From assembly GCA_015680685.1 (NCBI GenBank), contig MNCI01029688.1, forward strand, positions 123,758 to 187,757: a stretch of 64,000 nucleotides of DNA. Reading direction: 5' to 3'. Below the pieces are notes generated by a model. The model was not told where the DNA came from. It ran no database searches and saw nothing but the letters and a program-made list of their open reading frames with translations. The first letter of the stretch is position 1. Every line of letters begins with the position of its first letter. Source of the stretch: Gnetum montanum. Lineage: Eukaryota; Streptophyta; Gnetopsida; Gnetales; Gnetaceae. The position numbers were made by a program, and so were the translations under genes. Shown one piece after another: positions 33,000 through 43,290 of the stretch.

Positions 33000-35300
33000 T
33001 TCATCCTACATTAATGGAGTAAGTAGTAATTGAGTTAATGGTAGAGGGACATGTGCAAAAGGATGAGGAGGATAGTGAGGAAATGGGGATTCCCCTCTTG
33101 GGGATTGGGCTCTATAGTATTCAGGAGGGTAGTAGTGATGCTGGAATGAAGTGTGATTAGAAGAGTCACACGGAGAAATGGATTGCTAAACATAGTACCC
33201 ATATGGATTAGGCTATCGGTAAGGGTACTGCTACCTTGGTTGTGGCATCCCCCATGATTTTGGATGTTGCCATTGATGGTACTACTTAGAAGGTTGTGGT
33301 GGAGCTCCACTTGGATAGTAGGGTTATTGTTGGTGGTGAAACTACCTAGAATTGCCTTAAGGATAAGGTAACCTTTAGGGTGCTTACCTTTTGACTAATC
33401 TAGGATTTAGAGCATGCATCCCAAACTTCTACAAGTGTAACACAATGGGATAACATCCCTTAGGATGTTCATATTGACAAATGTCACACCCACCATCATC
33501 ATTTGTTTTGGACTACAGAACCTCCTCTACTACAACAACCTTGCCCTTACCCCTTTAGTGGGCATGTTCAACTTCCTTCCTTCTCTTGTGATCATGATCA
33601 CTACTTTGCTATTTGGATTCCTCTACTATTTTTGGAGTGGTTTGGAATTTTTCATCTAAAGAATCCCACAGTTTTTTACCTTAGCTAAAATTTCAAAATA
33701 GATTTATGAGTCGACAAGGTCATTTGTTGCACCACCTCATCAAGTGATGTCTCCTCCTCATTATCATAGAATCAACCTCTCCTTTTTTGTTGTACTCCTC
33801 CACATTTTTCCTTTTTCTCAATTCTCCTTCTTCTTTGAAAACCTACCTAATCAGCTTTTGAATTCGATGGGCTCTTAATTCTAAAAGTCTTCCTTGGGCA
33901 AAAATCCTAAGAGTTCTTCTTGTTTCTGTTCAGAGCCCATTTATGATATGGTAGAGCTACTCCCTTTGAGAATAATCATGGCCGAGACATTAGTGCAAAA
34001 GAGAATAGTACCTACCCATGGCTACGTCTAAGGGTTTATGTGTTCCTTATTTCCAACCTTGGATCTACTTTCTTAGGTTGGATGGTTAGGAGTACATCTG
34101 ATACTTATCATTGAAGAGCTCAAGCATCATACTCCATTTGTGGATTGATTCTAGCTCTAAAGATTGGCACCAAATTTTAGCTTCTTTTATGAGTGTCCTT
34201 GTGAATAGTTTTAATTTTTTCCATTTGTTCTCCACATTCTACAAGGCACAGGCATTGTGAAAGGCTTGAAGATGGTTCTGTAGATCTAAGTTATATCCCC
34301 CTTCAAACTTGGAAATATTGTTCATATCCAACTTCTTAATTCTACTATCTTTCACATGCCTTGTTGGGATTCTCACTACCTCTATAATGTTCAACATGTT
34401 TCAAGTTGTAAGCAAAGGCTCATCATAGTCATGGCCTCTATGATGAGCATGATACCTATGATGCCCTCTGTTGTTCCTTCTTTCATGGTGGTAGGCCTCC
34501 CTTGATTACTAACATCTCTAGTCTCAACTAGTTCGATGGGCCCTATGATCATCTCTATCCCATCGATCATCTCCATCCTAGTCATGTCCTATGTGGCTTC
34601 AGTCGAAGTTAGAGGAGGAAGAAGAGGATGACGAAGGTGAAGAGAAAGAAGGTCTAGCACCACCATGATGCATGCCACCCCCTCCTCAGTGGTCACATCC
34701 ACGATCATCATCATGATGCCTATCCTCATCCCTACCATGACTCTCGCCTTTAGATCCCTCATGATCATGGGATCCATTCTTTCTTGAACCAAGATTGTTT
34801 ATAGTGGATTGTAAGTTCTAGTTCAAGCCCCTTTTGTCAAAACCAAGGGAAGGAAATTTAGTATAGTAAGAACCCCCAAAAAAGGGATCCTCATTGTCTT
34901 TTTGGCATAGCAGGAACAAGGGGTTATTGAACCATTTCCCCTTCAAAATTTCATAGCACCTCTTATGTTTTTGATCTCTTTTACATTATGCCTTAGTGGG
35001 ATGGTAATCCCTAGATTTGTGGTCCTACACAATGTATTTAGCATGGAGCCCCTAGATACCCAAGCTCATAAGAGTTTGGAGTAGCATCGTATGAACTGAT
35101 TGATCAAATGGAAACACAAAGTTTCTTTCCATGTCCCTCCACTACATCTGTTCATCCTAATGTAAGATGAAGGTGAAGTTTGGCACATACTAATCAGGAT
35201 GAGTATATATCATTTTGCATTATTAGGACACTCATTGATTTGACCACTCATTCCTAAGTTGATTGGATGTATGCTCGAACTTTGGTAGAGAATCATCCCT
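33000..35300 (-). pseudogene. Gag of element B (decayed)
   Basis: In order: YVPNFTFILHxDEQM and WRDMERNFVFPFDQSVHTM (N-terminal block shared by A-D); LQSTINNLGSRKNGSHDHEG (shared with A); a His/Asp/Arg/Ser-rich insert including HHDDDRGCDH and SFSSPSSSSSSSNFD; a capsid-like region (NISKFEGGYNLDLQNHLQAF, KPLDVAMGRYYSLLH); then GCDICQYEHPKGCYPI, a Cys-rich box that replaces a standard CCHC knuckle; and a Pro/Tyr-rich linker (YYPSGAPPQPSK). Many in-frame stops are TAG at Gln or Trp positions. Confidence 0.74.
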
Positions 35301-35448
35301 GTGAGAAGAAGATATCTTAGATTAAGAGAAAAATACCAATGTGCTTTTACAATTATTATTATTTTGAATGATTGTGACTTTAAGGTTTATTACAATGATT
35401 TGGAATATTTTTTACTAAGTCCTAGATAGCACACATAGCTAGCTAACT

Positions 35449-35466
35449 TTCCTGTAAATGACACCA
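35449..35466 (-). other. Primer-binding site of element B
   Basis: Minus-strand TGGTGTCATTTACAGGAA lies one base from the 5' LTR, in the same position and with the same TGG start as the tRNA-Asp-type sites of its relatives, but further decayed. Confidence 0.65.
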
Positions 35467-35467
35467 A

Positions 35468-36340
35468 TGATGAGCAATGAGTATACCCTACGCCCAACTA
35501 TATGAATCACTAGCGTTCACTCAACAATTGGATCGAATTCCACAAACTTTAGATTTCTATGTACATTGGTTCTAGGAAGTGAATCTAACTGTTGTAATTG
35601 TTGTCTTCTTAGTTCCACTTGTGAAGTACAAGTATATGGTTAAGTGTAACTGAGGCATATGATTTTTATCATTTTTGCTTTTATGATTTAAGTCACCTAA
35701 GAACAAGAAAAAAGTAATTGAGTGTTTAACTAATCTAATAACTAGCTAATATCTAATAAATCCTAACATATGCATCCATTCCCACTTTCCATACACATCC
35801 TGAGCATGTTATAGCACCACTGGGTTACCAAGTGTTAAGTGTTATTAGGATTACCAAGCATTAAACATATGCTTGAAGTGGTCATACTTATGTGTGCTAT
35901 TTAATTGATATTAATATTTTACTTAGAAATATTAAAGTAAATTGCATAAATATTAAATGCATAAGGAAACAATTAATCTATTCCAAGTGCTACAAGATTT
36001 GATCATAAAAGCTTGTCTTTATAGCTGTTCACACTAAGGTGCTTAGGTACATCAGTGCTTGAACAAAGATTTGTATACTTCTTTGACTTCAATTCTGGGC
36101 ACTTAGAAAATACTCTAACTGCTAGAAGGAAAAACTACAAGATTTTTACTACATTTATGAAAATATTGCCATAAATGTGGAAAGTAGGTGCACATTTATA
36201 GGCAAAAATAGGGGACCATGTCAACAAGTACACATCAATGTGGCAAACCCCACATTGAGGGGATCACGTTGACAAGATCCCATTGACAGGGTCACGTTAA
36301 TGACATCCCGTCGATGCAGCCCTACAATCATGACTCATCA
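35468..36340 (-). repeat. 5' LTR of element B (873 bp)
   Basis: It runs from TGATGAGCAATGAG to CATGACTCATCA. TATAAATG lies at 36193-36200 on the minus strand and would have driven the element. U3 (about 36220-36330) has four or five CATTGAGGGGAT / CATTGACAGGGT-like units. Confidence 0.95.
36193..36200 (-). promoter_or_regulatory. TATA box in the 5' LTR of element B
   Basis: TATAAATG about 140 bp from the U3 end, at the same distance as in the other LTRs of the family. Confidence 0.55.
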
Positions 36341-36345
36341 TAGGT
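36341..36345. repeat. Target-site duplication of element B, right copy
   Basis: TAGGT, identical to 23103-23107. Confidence 0.93.
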
Positions 36346-36470
36346 TTTGAAGGTTGAAGGGCCTGATCATACTCCTTTTGTGGCAAGATATCTTTCATCA
36401 GCACACTCCATATGTTCCAATTCTGACCAACAAGCCTATCTATTGTTTGTAACTACTCCATCAACTCAAT
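36341..36470 (-). pseudogene. Ty1/copia gag, N-terminal piece cut off by element B
   Basis: The minus strand reads a short leader, then RLVGQNWNIWSVLMKDILPQ and KEYDQALQPSKP, stopping at the element B target site. It continues at 23102 downward as TRMLDDDWKRL. LVGQNWNIW is the usual start of copia gag proteins (LxGxNYxxW). The likely ATG is near 36453, followed at once by a TAG. Confidence 0.85.
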
Positions 36471-36481
36471 TTGTAATCACT

Positions 36482-36914
36482 TGTTATGAAATTAATTAAA
36501 TCTACAAATTGAAACAACAAGGACAACAAGAAAAAAAACACATAAAAGTTTACATGGAAAACCCCAAAGTGGGAAAAAACCATGGGAACTAGTGCATAGC
36601 TCTTCCTTTATTTGGAGAAAATATGCCAAGGACATAAGTTGTCCTTGATAACTTTCATAGCTTGTTGTTGTTACAATACTCTTAAGCCCTTCTTTCACAC
36701 TTTTTTGCTATTGATCTAATGGTGCTTAACACATCTTCCCACCCTTTAATTTATAGGAGAAAACAAGTCTTCTTTCTATTACAAACATTAGATAATTTTG
36801 TAAATTGCTAATCATATCTCAAGCAAAGATTACAAAGCTAGAAGCTATGATAAGCATAACTTAAATTGATAAAAATAGAAGAAGAGTTTCCTTCACATTA
36901 ACTGATAGTTAACA
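36482..36914 (-). repeat. Ty1/copia-type 5' LTR (433 bp)
   Basis: Minus-strand ends are TGTTAACTATCAG and TTTCATAACA, giving the inverted TGTTA/TAACA termini. Inside are TATAAATT near 36757 and GGTTTTTTCCCACTTTGGGG with TTTTCCATGTAAAC, a block seen in many plant copia LTRs. Gag starts a few tens of bases beyond it, with only a weak match to the usual TGGTATCAGAGC primer site. No second copy of this LTR was found in the window. Confidence 0.75.
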
Positions 36915-37200
36915 TAAATGGAAAAAGCACACTTGATAGTTTGAAAAACCCTAGCTCCAAGAATGCTACTTTGCTTTCATTTGTTGAAGAAGAAAAGAGT
37001 GATGATCACCTAACTCTAGCCCAATTAGCACAAAATCCATGAAAATTATGACGAGTCCAATTAAAAAGCTTGTTATAAGGACCTCTTTTGATTCCTGCTT
37101 TAAATTGCATGAGAGCATTAACATCTACATTCGAAGATGAAGCACAAAAAGAAATTCCCAATAAAGGATAGATCATCATGACCACCATTGCCATTGCCAT
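36915..37200 (-). pseudogene. LRR receptor-like kinase N-terminus (signal peptide and LRRNT cap)
   Basis: ATG at 37200 opens MAMAMVVMMIYPLLGISFCA, a hydrophobic signal peptide, followed by DVNALMQFKAGIKRGPYNKL, FNWTRHNFHGFCANWARVR, the LRRNT_2 cap of plant LRR receptor kinases (ALxxFKxxI...LxxW...CxWxGV). The second Cys-containing step is altered and a TAG follows ARVR; SKVAFLELGFFKLSS continues the pattern before the copia LTR interrupts at 36914. The protein would normally continue into LRRs and a kinase, and the LRR block at 3860-4440 has the same orientation. The start is supported by the signal peptide and an upstream TATA box. Confidence 0.75.
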
Positions 37201-37306
37201 TACTCCACCTCATCTACTTTGCATTGGTGATGCCATTTCCATAGACATGCAATTCATGTCCAATTTGCATAGAACTCCCTTGTTGCCAAAAAATTATTAG
37301 GGCAAT

Positions 37307-37316
37307 CTTATATAAA
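37307..37316 (-). promoter_or_regulatory. Candidate TATA box of the LRR receptor-kinase pseudogene
   Basis: Minus-strand TTTATATAAG lies about 107 bases upstream of the ATG at 37200, a normal plant promoter distance. This is position-based inference only. Confidence 0.45.
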
Positions 37317-38003
37317 CCATAGCAATGGTGAGGAAGCCAACAAGGGTGTGATAAACTAGAGTTGGGCAAATGCTTAGGGAAACATTAGAGAGCATTAAGT
37401 CCATCACACTTTGAGCAGAGTGCCTTGAAAGGGCCCATAGCATTTTTCATGCTTGTGAGAGTCTTTGTCAAAGCTAAATCATTATGCCTACGTCAAATGC
37501 AAATGAAAGAAAGAAAAAATATAGTAGGAGGTTTTGTTGTGAGTTTTGTGAACAAGAGAATTTATTATAAAAGCAATAATATATAGAAAAGGTAGAAACT
37601 TGTACAATTGCACGTTAAAATCACATTGCAAGTTAAGATTTTGTATTTATGAATAGGATTTAAAATGAAGTAACAAGATTAATATTTCATAAAAAGAGAA
37701 TATTGTAACTTACTGACATAATTATGTTAAAATAAATATTTATCAGGATTTTTTTCCTTTTGAAGAAAAGTCTGACCATTTATATAATGAAAGAGGTGAA
37801 CCTACAAATTAGTAATTACAACAATAGTATCATCATAGAAAGTAGAAGATCCTTTAGCAAAACAGATAAATACTCTAACCAATCAAGATGCCTCGGGAAT
37901 TCCTATAAGGCATCAAAACCAAAAACCAAAAAATAATCATGTGCAACATCGTGAAATTCATTTAAACAGAGGGTATATATATTCAGAAAAGTAAAAGAAC
38001 ACA
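37317..38003. other. Upstream flank of the LRR pseudogene, nothing else recognised
   Basis: AT-rich, no coding frame or TE terminus recognised. It could include the old receptor-kinase promoter. Confidence 0.5.
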
Positions 38004-38480
38004 TCATGTATGGGTGCCACAATGGTTAATTTCACAAAGATTCACAAGCATTAAATGTTGCCATCGTGCATTCAAGGATGTTTTTCTATAAGTGAAATGT
38101 TTTTTCAATATGTATCTAGAAGAAGAATTTAGGCACTTTGCACGAAAAATGTGATCATTCCACCTAAGCCAACAACCTCTACCTGTAATGAAATTGCATG
38201 CAGGTGGCTCTGAATGATGGGCCCTTTTATAATCATTGCCCATTGCTTATTCCATAGGATCCTAGTCCACATGCACATAAATTAACTTACAACCTTTATA
38301 AATAGATATTCCTTGAATAGGTGTGTCATAGTTTCAATCTCCTTATAGCAAAGGATACATGAAAAGTCATGGCAAAACCCTATCATTGAAGTTTTTCCTA
38401 AGTGAGCATTGCATGAAGCAAAAAAGCTTACCTTTGGTTAATAACACAATGTCTAGATAAGTCTATTATTAAAGTTTTAA
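38004..38480 (-). pseudogene. Probable LINE C-terminal (zf-RVT-like) fragment
   Basis: With frame changes the minus strand reads LLHAMLT, EKLQ, then GFCHDFSCILCYKEIETMTH followed by LFKEYLFIKVV and FMCMWTRILWNKQW. The CxxC...ET..HLF pattern and its spacing match the zf-RVT zinc domain found at the end of plant LINE ORF2 proteins; the third Cys position is Tyr. It is not the same copy as the LINE at 40150, whose version is intact. A short, broken remnant. Confidence 0.48.
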
Positions 38481-39437
38481 ATATGATGAAAAAAATGAGT
38501 GCATATGAGTTCCTAAAGATTTGATAGAAAATCAATATTTTATAAGGCAGTTTTATATGGAATGTTACCAAATTAAAAGTAACTCAAAATTTAAATAGAA
38601 ATAACTTCGAAGGAGTATCATCCACACCCATATAATCCAAGTTGAAATCATTGCCCAAAGTGTCACTTTGATGAAACACCACAAAATTATTGCAACAAAA
38701 AATATTACAAAAAATAGTCATGTGAATATTAAAAGCCCTAAAAGATTGCTAATAAAGACTCCTCTTTTAATTGTAATCTAAAAGCTAAGATATATCATTC
38801 CCTTTCCTTGTTAGAATGTGAACTCTACCAAATTAAGTTCAATCTTATTAATGACACTTCTCTTTCCAAATGATCTATCATAATTATTATTTTTGAATTT
38901 GAAACTAAACCTCCTCTTCCAACATGCCTATGATTTTCTCAAGGCCCATTTGTTTCAATGATGATAGTCAACACAAAAAAGAGAGTTAAAATTGATATGA
39001 TGCCAAATACCATGAATGTATTGGAAATTCTCATAGATTTTGTCATATTTAACAATGTGTGAAAAGTAATCAAATTTGCAACTCAATTAGACATGGCAGC
39101 CAATTCTCAGCATTCACTTTTGAATCTCATACACTACATTTCAGAATAAATGACCTAAAGCAAGGTTACATTCTTAGTATAAAGAAGATAATGTATAGAG
39201 ATAACCAAGCAATAACAAATAGTCCATATTGACTAGGCAACCCACTATAAACCATGATTGAGATTGCTCCATCCAAACATTCTCAGCAATTGTTTTTTTA
39301 GCAAGTAGGTTCTCAGTATCAATTGAAATGGAATCAATCAAATAAACAAAAGCTTTGCTTGCACTAAATTACACAAAATAAGAAAACAATGCAACATCAA
39401 CCGATGAATGATAAAAGAAGCATTCAGGCATCAACTG
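38481..39437. other. AT-rich sequence, nothing recognised
   Basis: No gene, repeat array or TE end was recognised. Confidence 0.5.
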
Positions 39438-39512
39438 TTTTTTTTCTCATACAGGGTGAAATTCAATCAAACCCGCGAGGACTGTACCATTGAGCTATCA
39501 AAAGCCGGCAAA
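39438..39512 (-). repeat. tRNA-derived SINE-like remnant
   Basis: The minus strand has an A-box-like TAGCTCAATGG at 39487-39497 and a B-box-like GGTTTGATTGA at 39463-39473, then about 17 bases and a run of eight A at 39438-39445. The boxes are only 13 bases apart, too close for a complete tRNA gene, so an anticodon-arm deletion or a tRNA-headed SINE remnant fits better. Confidence 0.4.
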
Positions 39513-40112
39513 CAAAAAAACCAGTGTCAAAGTGAAAGTGAATATTCAATTGCATTGAGGCACACGGTATCAGTTATAAATGATGATATTTGCTGAGCGT
39601 GCTGTGACGAGAGAAAAAGACGAGTACTGCAATAACACAGATACACACGTGTATGCATCATTTCAGAAAAAATGACCGTGTCCAGATCCGTCGGGACTTT
39701 CGTGCATTCATTGGCTTTTTCAAAAAAATAAAATGGTACGGAGTATTAATCTTGAGGTGAGGGTCCAAAGAGGAAACTGAAAGTAGCAAGTTTAGCTCGT
39801 TGAAAAATAATTAAATTATTAACGGAACTTAAGGTAGGAGGTATGTATACTGTATCATTGAGGAAAAATGGTGGAAAGAAAGTTAAGTTAATAGTTATGT
39901 TTAGTTACCATTAAGGTTGAGATGAAAGAGGAAAGTCAAGCTAGGTGAGAAAGGAAATTATAAAATAACATTAACCATTAAGTGTAGATTGGGTAACCCT
40001 TTCTTTATTTGGGTTTATTTGTTAAGCATATGTTTTGTGATGTGAGTGAAAGGTTTTATTCAAAAGACAGTTAATCACCTTTTTTTGTCTTTCCTTCCCT
40101 ATGTTTGTGATT
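39513..40112. other. Flank of the LINE insertion, nothing recognised
   Basis: No gene was recognised. The base composition is locally less AT-rich near 39600-39720, with ACACGTGT near 39644. Confidence 0.45.
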
Positions 40113-40148
40113 GGGGTTGGGGGGGCAGGGGGGTGGGGTGGGGTTGTC
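40113..40148 (+). other. G-rich tract with strong G-quadruplex potential
   Basis: The plus strand reads GGGGTTGGGGGGGCAGGGGG followed by GTGGGGTGGGGTTG: five runs of four or more G with one- to two-base loops. It abuts the 3' end of the LINE, where a poly(A) tail would be expected on the minus strand. Confidence 0.75.
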
Positions 40149-40221
40149 GGACCCCGAAAAGAAGTTTTATTGATATTAAAAGTGTATCAATTACAGTAAC
40201 TTGAATAAGTCATAGTTTTGA

Positions 40222-40293
40222 GGGGAAGGAAAAGCTGGGAGCACTGTGAATGAGACTGGGGAAGGAAAAGCTGGGAGCACTGTGAATGAGACT
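40222..40293. repeat. Exact 36-bp tandem duplication in the LINE 3' region
   Basis: Two perfect consecutive units, 40222-40257 and 40258-40293, each starting GGGGAAGGAAAAGCTGGGAG and ending GAATGAGACT. Being exact, it is a recent duplication. Confidence 0.97.
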
Positions 40294-40482
40294 CGAGAAC
40301 AACCTTATAAATAAACGAGTATTAAAGGAGGAAACTCGAATTGGGGCACTATCAAACGTCCACACATACAGACTCATTACTAGATAGAATGAAATAGAAT
40401 TAGATGAGGCAAACAACTCTCAATTAATGATAGAGAGAGTTCCAATGATGACTCCACTCAACAGAGAGGGGAAGCTTCCCTG

Positions 40483-40617
40483 TAGAGATTACTGATGGTG
40501 AGTGTTACTGGAATGCACAAGTCTTTCCCACAGTTCTCCGACAAAAGACACGAAAAGCATCCTTGCAGAGATTACTGATGATGAGTGTTACTGGAATGCA
40601 CAAGTCGTTCCCACAAC
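40483..40617. repeat. Spaced direct repeat at the LINE ORF2 end
   Basis: AGAGATTACTGATGGTGAGT and following bases (40483-40533) recur with two or three differences at 40567-40617, 84 bp apart. The second copy overlaps the C-terminal codons and stop of ORF2. Confidence 0.9.
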
Positions 40618-41870
40618 TGCATGAGATGAACCAATTGATATCTATCTAGATTGAACTTGGATGCTTGAGATGTGAGTTGGAAATGAATGAGGCGAAAGAT
40701 CTGCAACTTCTCGAACTTGGTGAGCAAACATTTATTAGAGTAATCTGTCCTTTGAAATATAACATTGCATCTTCGCTTCCAAATATAATATAAAATAGTA
40801 GGCCTAATAACTTTCCATAGAAACTTGAGATTAGCAGAAGTAATGTTTAAAAAGCCAAATATGACATCCTCTTGAGATAGCTGGTATGAAGGAAAAACTA
40901 TGGAAGCCCACTTCCACACATGCTGAGCAAAGGGACAATGCCAAAACACATGGACAAAGTCATCTTGTCCACCACAGAGAGGGCAATTGGGATTGGGAAT
41001 TCCTAGATATTCTAACCGTTTACCAATAGGTAGACCATGGTGGAGGAGACACCAGAGGAATTGCTTAATTTTGGGGAGGGTCGAAAGATTCCAAATATTT
41101 TGGAAGAGAGGGATCCAGAATGAACCTGACTCGTGTTTGTGCCAATGCTTATTGCAGCGTTGAATGATCTCAGATGGGTCGTGCATAAGATGAAAGGGGA
41201 TAGATGGCTGATAGGATAAGAGTTTAACCCCATTAAGCCATTGAAGGCCTTGAAAAGGGCTTTGCACTGTAACATCAATGTGCCAATGACCATGGAGAAA
41301 GGAGTAGATCTGGACTAGGCAATGGTTCATTGCAGCCGACTCCCCATACAAATTGCTAAACTCGACCCCCGAAATCCAATGGCTAGCCAACCTAAGACAA
41401 TTCAAGGATATGACACCTTTCCGAAACCATGAGGTAGCCACCTTAGCCTTTGTGATGGCAAGGGGAGCGGGTGACAGAGGTAACCACCACGAACACAATC
41501 TAGAGAGGAGAGTAGGGTTGATCTTAACGTTAGTCCAGTCAATGTAACTGTGCAGAATTTGCCAGGCCCTCCAGATGCTTTTGAAAACATGAGAACCTGG
41601 AAGAATGATAGTGTGAGGGGAAAAGATCCAATTGACAAAATGGATGCCTTTCCAAAAGGGTTTGTTTTTAGGACATGCTTGATGAATCTGTAATTGAAGG
41701 AGGGTCCCAATGATGTCTGAGACATCTAAATGCTGAACCAACCACTTAGCAACCAGGGTAATTCCCTGCTTATAGGAATTCAAAAGACCTAAGCCACCTT
41801 TATTCTTGGGGAGAGTAACAATATTCCAGGCGACTCGATGAAATCCTTTCTAAAAGTCTTTTGAGGACTA
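40572..41870 (-). pseudogene. LINE ORF2 C-terminal region with zf-RVT domain
   Basis: 403 codons are open from 41783 to 40572. The N-terminal portion reads GITLVAKWLVQHLDVSDIIG, typical of the post-RT region (WxxxLxxxxxxxW). Near its centre GSFWIPLFQNIWNLSTLPKI leads to the zinc domain: KQFLWCLLHHGLPIGKRLEY, LGIPNPNCPLCGGQDDFVHV, FWHCPFAQHVWKW, with CxxC...H...C ligands all present. The tail KRRCNVIF resembles the conserved end of plant LINE proteins. It runs on from the RT part through a frame break near 41790-41870. Confidence 0.86.
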
Positions 41871-43290
41871 CATAAAGTCACGAAATAGCCAGTCAAGCTT
41901 CAAGTAGGCAGCTTGGGAGGGGGCCCAACACGAAGAGTAATACACATGGGTGGATGCACATATGGACTTACAAACCAGATATTTACCTGCAAGTGTGAGG
42001 GGTTTAGTCTTCCATTTATCAAGTTTCTTTTGAATCCGAAGAATAGCCTGCTCCCAGAGAATAGATGTTGAACCTCTAAAACGAAAAGGGATCCCTAGAA
42101 TCTTAACAATGTCTTGATCTTGGAGCTGCTTCCAGTTATAGCTAGTCACATGGTTGTAATTGCCCGAAAAGCTATAAACAGAGGATTTATTCCAATTTAT
42201 AGTGGAACCTGAGAGTGTACAATATTGCTCCACCCTAGATAAGAGGCGATGCAAATTGGCAGCTGTGTTTTGAACTAGAAAGAAAGAGTCATCGGCAAAG
42301 TGCATATTGAGGAGTTATTGTTGAGAGGAAGATAGTCACACCCTAGTGAGAACTTTCTTTTGAATGTCCACGTTAATATGATGACAAAGAAAGTATGCGG
42401 CAATGATAAAGAGATAGGGGGCAAGGGGACAGCCTTGTCGCACTGACCTATGTATTGGAAAGGGAGAGATAATGCCAAAGGTAGTGGCAATTCTTGCAGT
42501 AGCATATGAGAATAAGCATTTCACCATATGCAAGAACTTAGGACCAAAACCAAGTTTGGTCATGGTCTGCAAGATAAAATCCCATTTTATGTTGTCATAA
42601 GCCTTGGCATAATCAAGTTTCACTAGGAGAATATCTTGTCCATAATCCTCGGCCCACTTGAGGCCTTCCCACGCTCCAACCACATTATCTAAAATATATC
42701 TACCAGGAACAAATCCTGTTTGTTGGGGAGATATGATCTGGCCAAGAATTTTTTTCAATCGTAAGGCAAGGCACTTGGCCCAAATTTTATACACTACATT
42801 GAGGAGAGTTATGGGATGCCAATTGGAGATATTGGCAAGATCCCCAGACTTAGGGAGGAGACGAATTACCCCTTGATTCAGATTGGGCCCTAGGGAACCA
42901 GTTAAGATAGCCTCGTTAATGACGTGCAAAAGATCATTTCCCACCAAATCCCAATGATTTTGAAAAAATTCTACGGGGAAACCATCATAACCAGGAGCCT
43001 TTCCTCGACTTAACTTAGAACAGGCCACCTGTAGCTCCACCAAAGTGATATCAACATTAAGACTCTGTAGCATAGTGGAGTTGATAAGGCGAGGATAATT
43101 GGGGGTGGCAGCCTTGAATGAAGAGATGTCCATTGGGGTTGCTACAAAGAGGGTTTCATAGTGATTCTTGAGAAAGAAGAGGATACTGTTGTGGTCAGTA
43201 ATTGTGGTACCATCGCTAGAGATTTTGTCTATAGAATGCGAAGGGGAAGCAAAATTGAGATACTTGAAAAATTCTTTTACAGTGTTCATC
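41868..43290 (-). pseudogene. LINE ORF2 reverse transcriptase
   Basis: RT motifs in order: GKAPGYDGFPVEFFQNHW, IRLLPKSGDLANISNWHPIT, LLNVVYKIWAKCLALRLKKI, LVKLDYAKAYDNIKWDFI (first catalytic Asp), SVRQGCPLAPYLFIIAA, then FADDSFFLVQN, with FADD at 42288-42299 intact. A frameshift between 42336 and 42305 separates the last motif from the 317-codon block, and a further break lies near 41868. The catalytic residues all survive. Family: plant L1-clade RVT_1. Confidence 0.92.

Larger units (their letters stand above)
23108..36340 (-). mobile_element. Ty3/gypsy element B (Athila/Tat-like), complete structure, 13233 bp
   Basis: It has both LTRs (873 bp each), a perfect TAGGT target duplication, primer-binding site, gag, PR, RT-RNaseH, INT, pyrimidine tract, spacer, 3' ORF and polypurine tract in order on the minus strand. 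It sits inside the gag of the copia-type element; removing it with one TAGGT restores the copia reading frame across the site. The LTRs differ at many positions, mostly transitions, so the insertion is old, and it is younger than the chimeric element it interrupts. The coding regions are all broken. Confidence 0.95.

Noticed and set aside
33465-33688. Plus-strand hydrophobic frames in element B gag
   Set aside because: Antisense of the gag capsid region; a matching antisense frame occurs at 61071-61277 in element D, so it reflects gag codon usage.
39463-39512. A tRNA gene on the minus strand
   Set aside because: A and B boxes are 13 bases apart and no anticodon arm or acceptor pairing can be drawn.
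41353-41547. Plus-strand frame inside the LINE
   Set aside because: Antisense of the clearly coding ORF2 C-terminal region.
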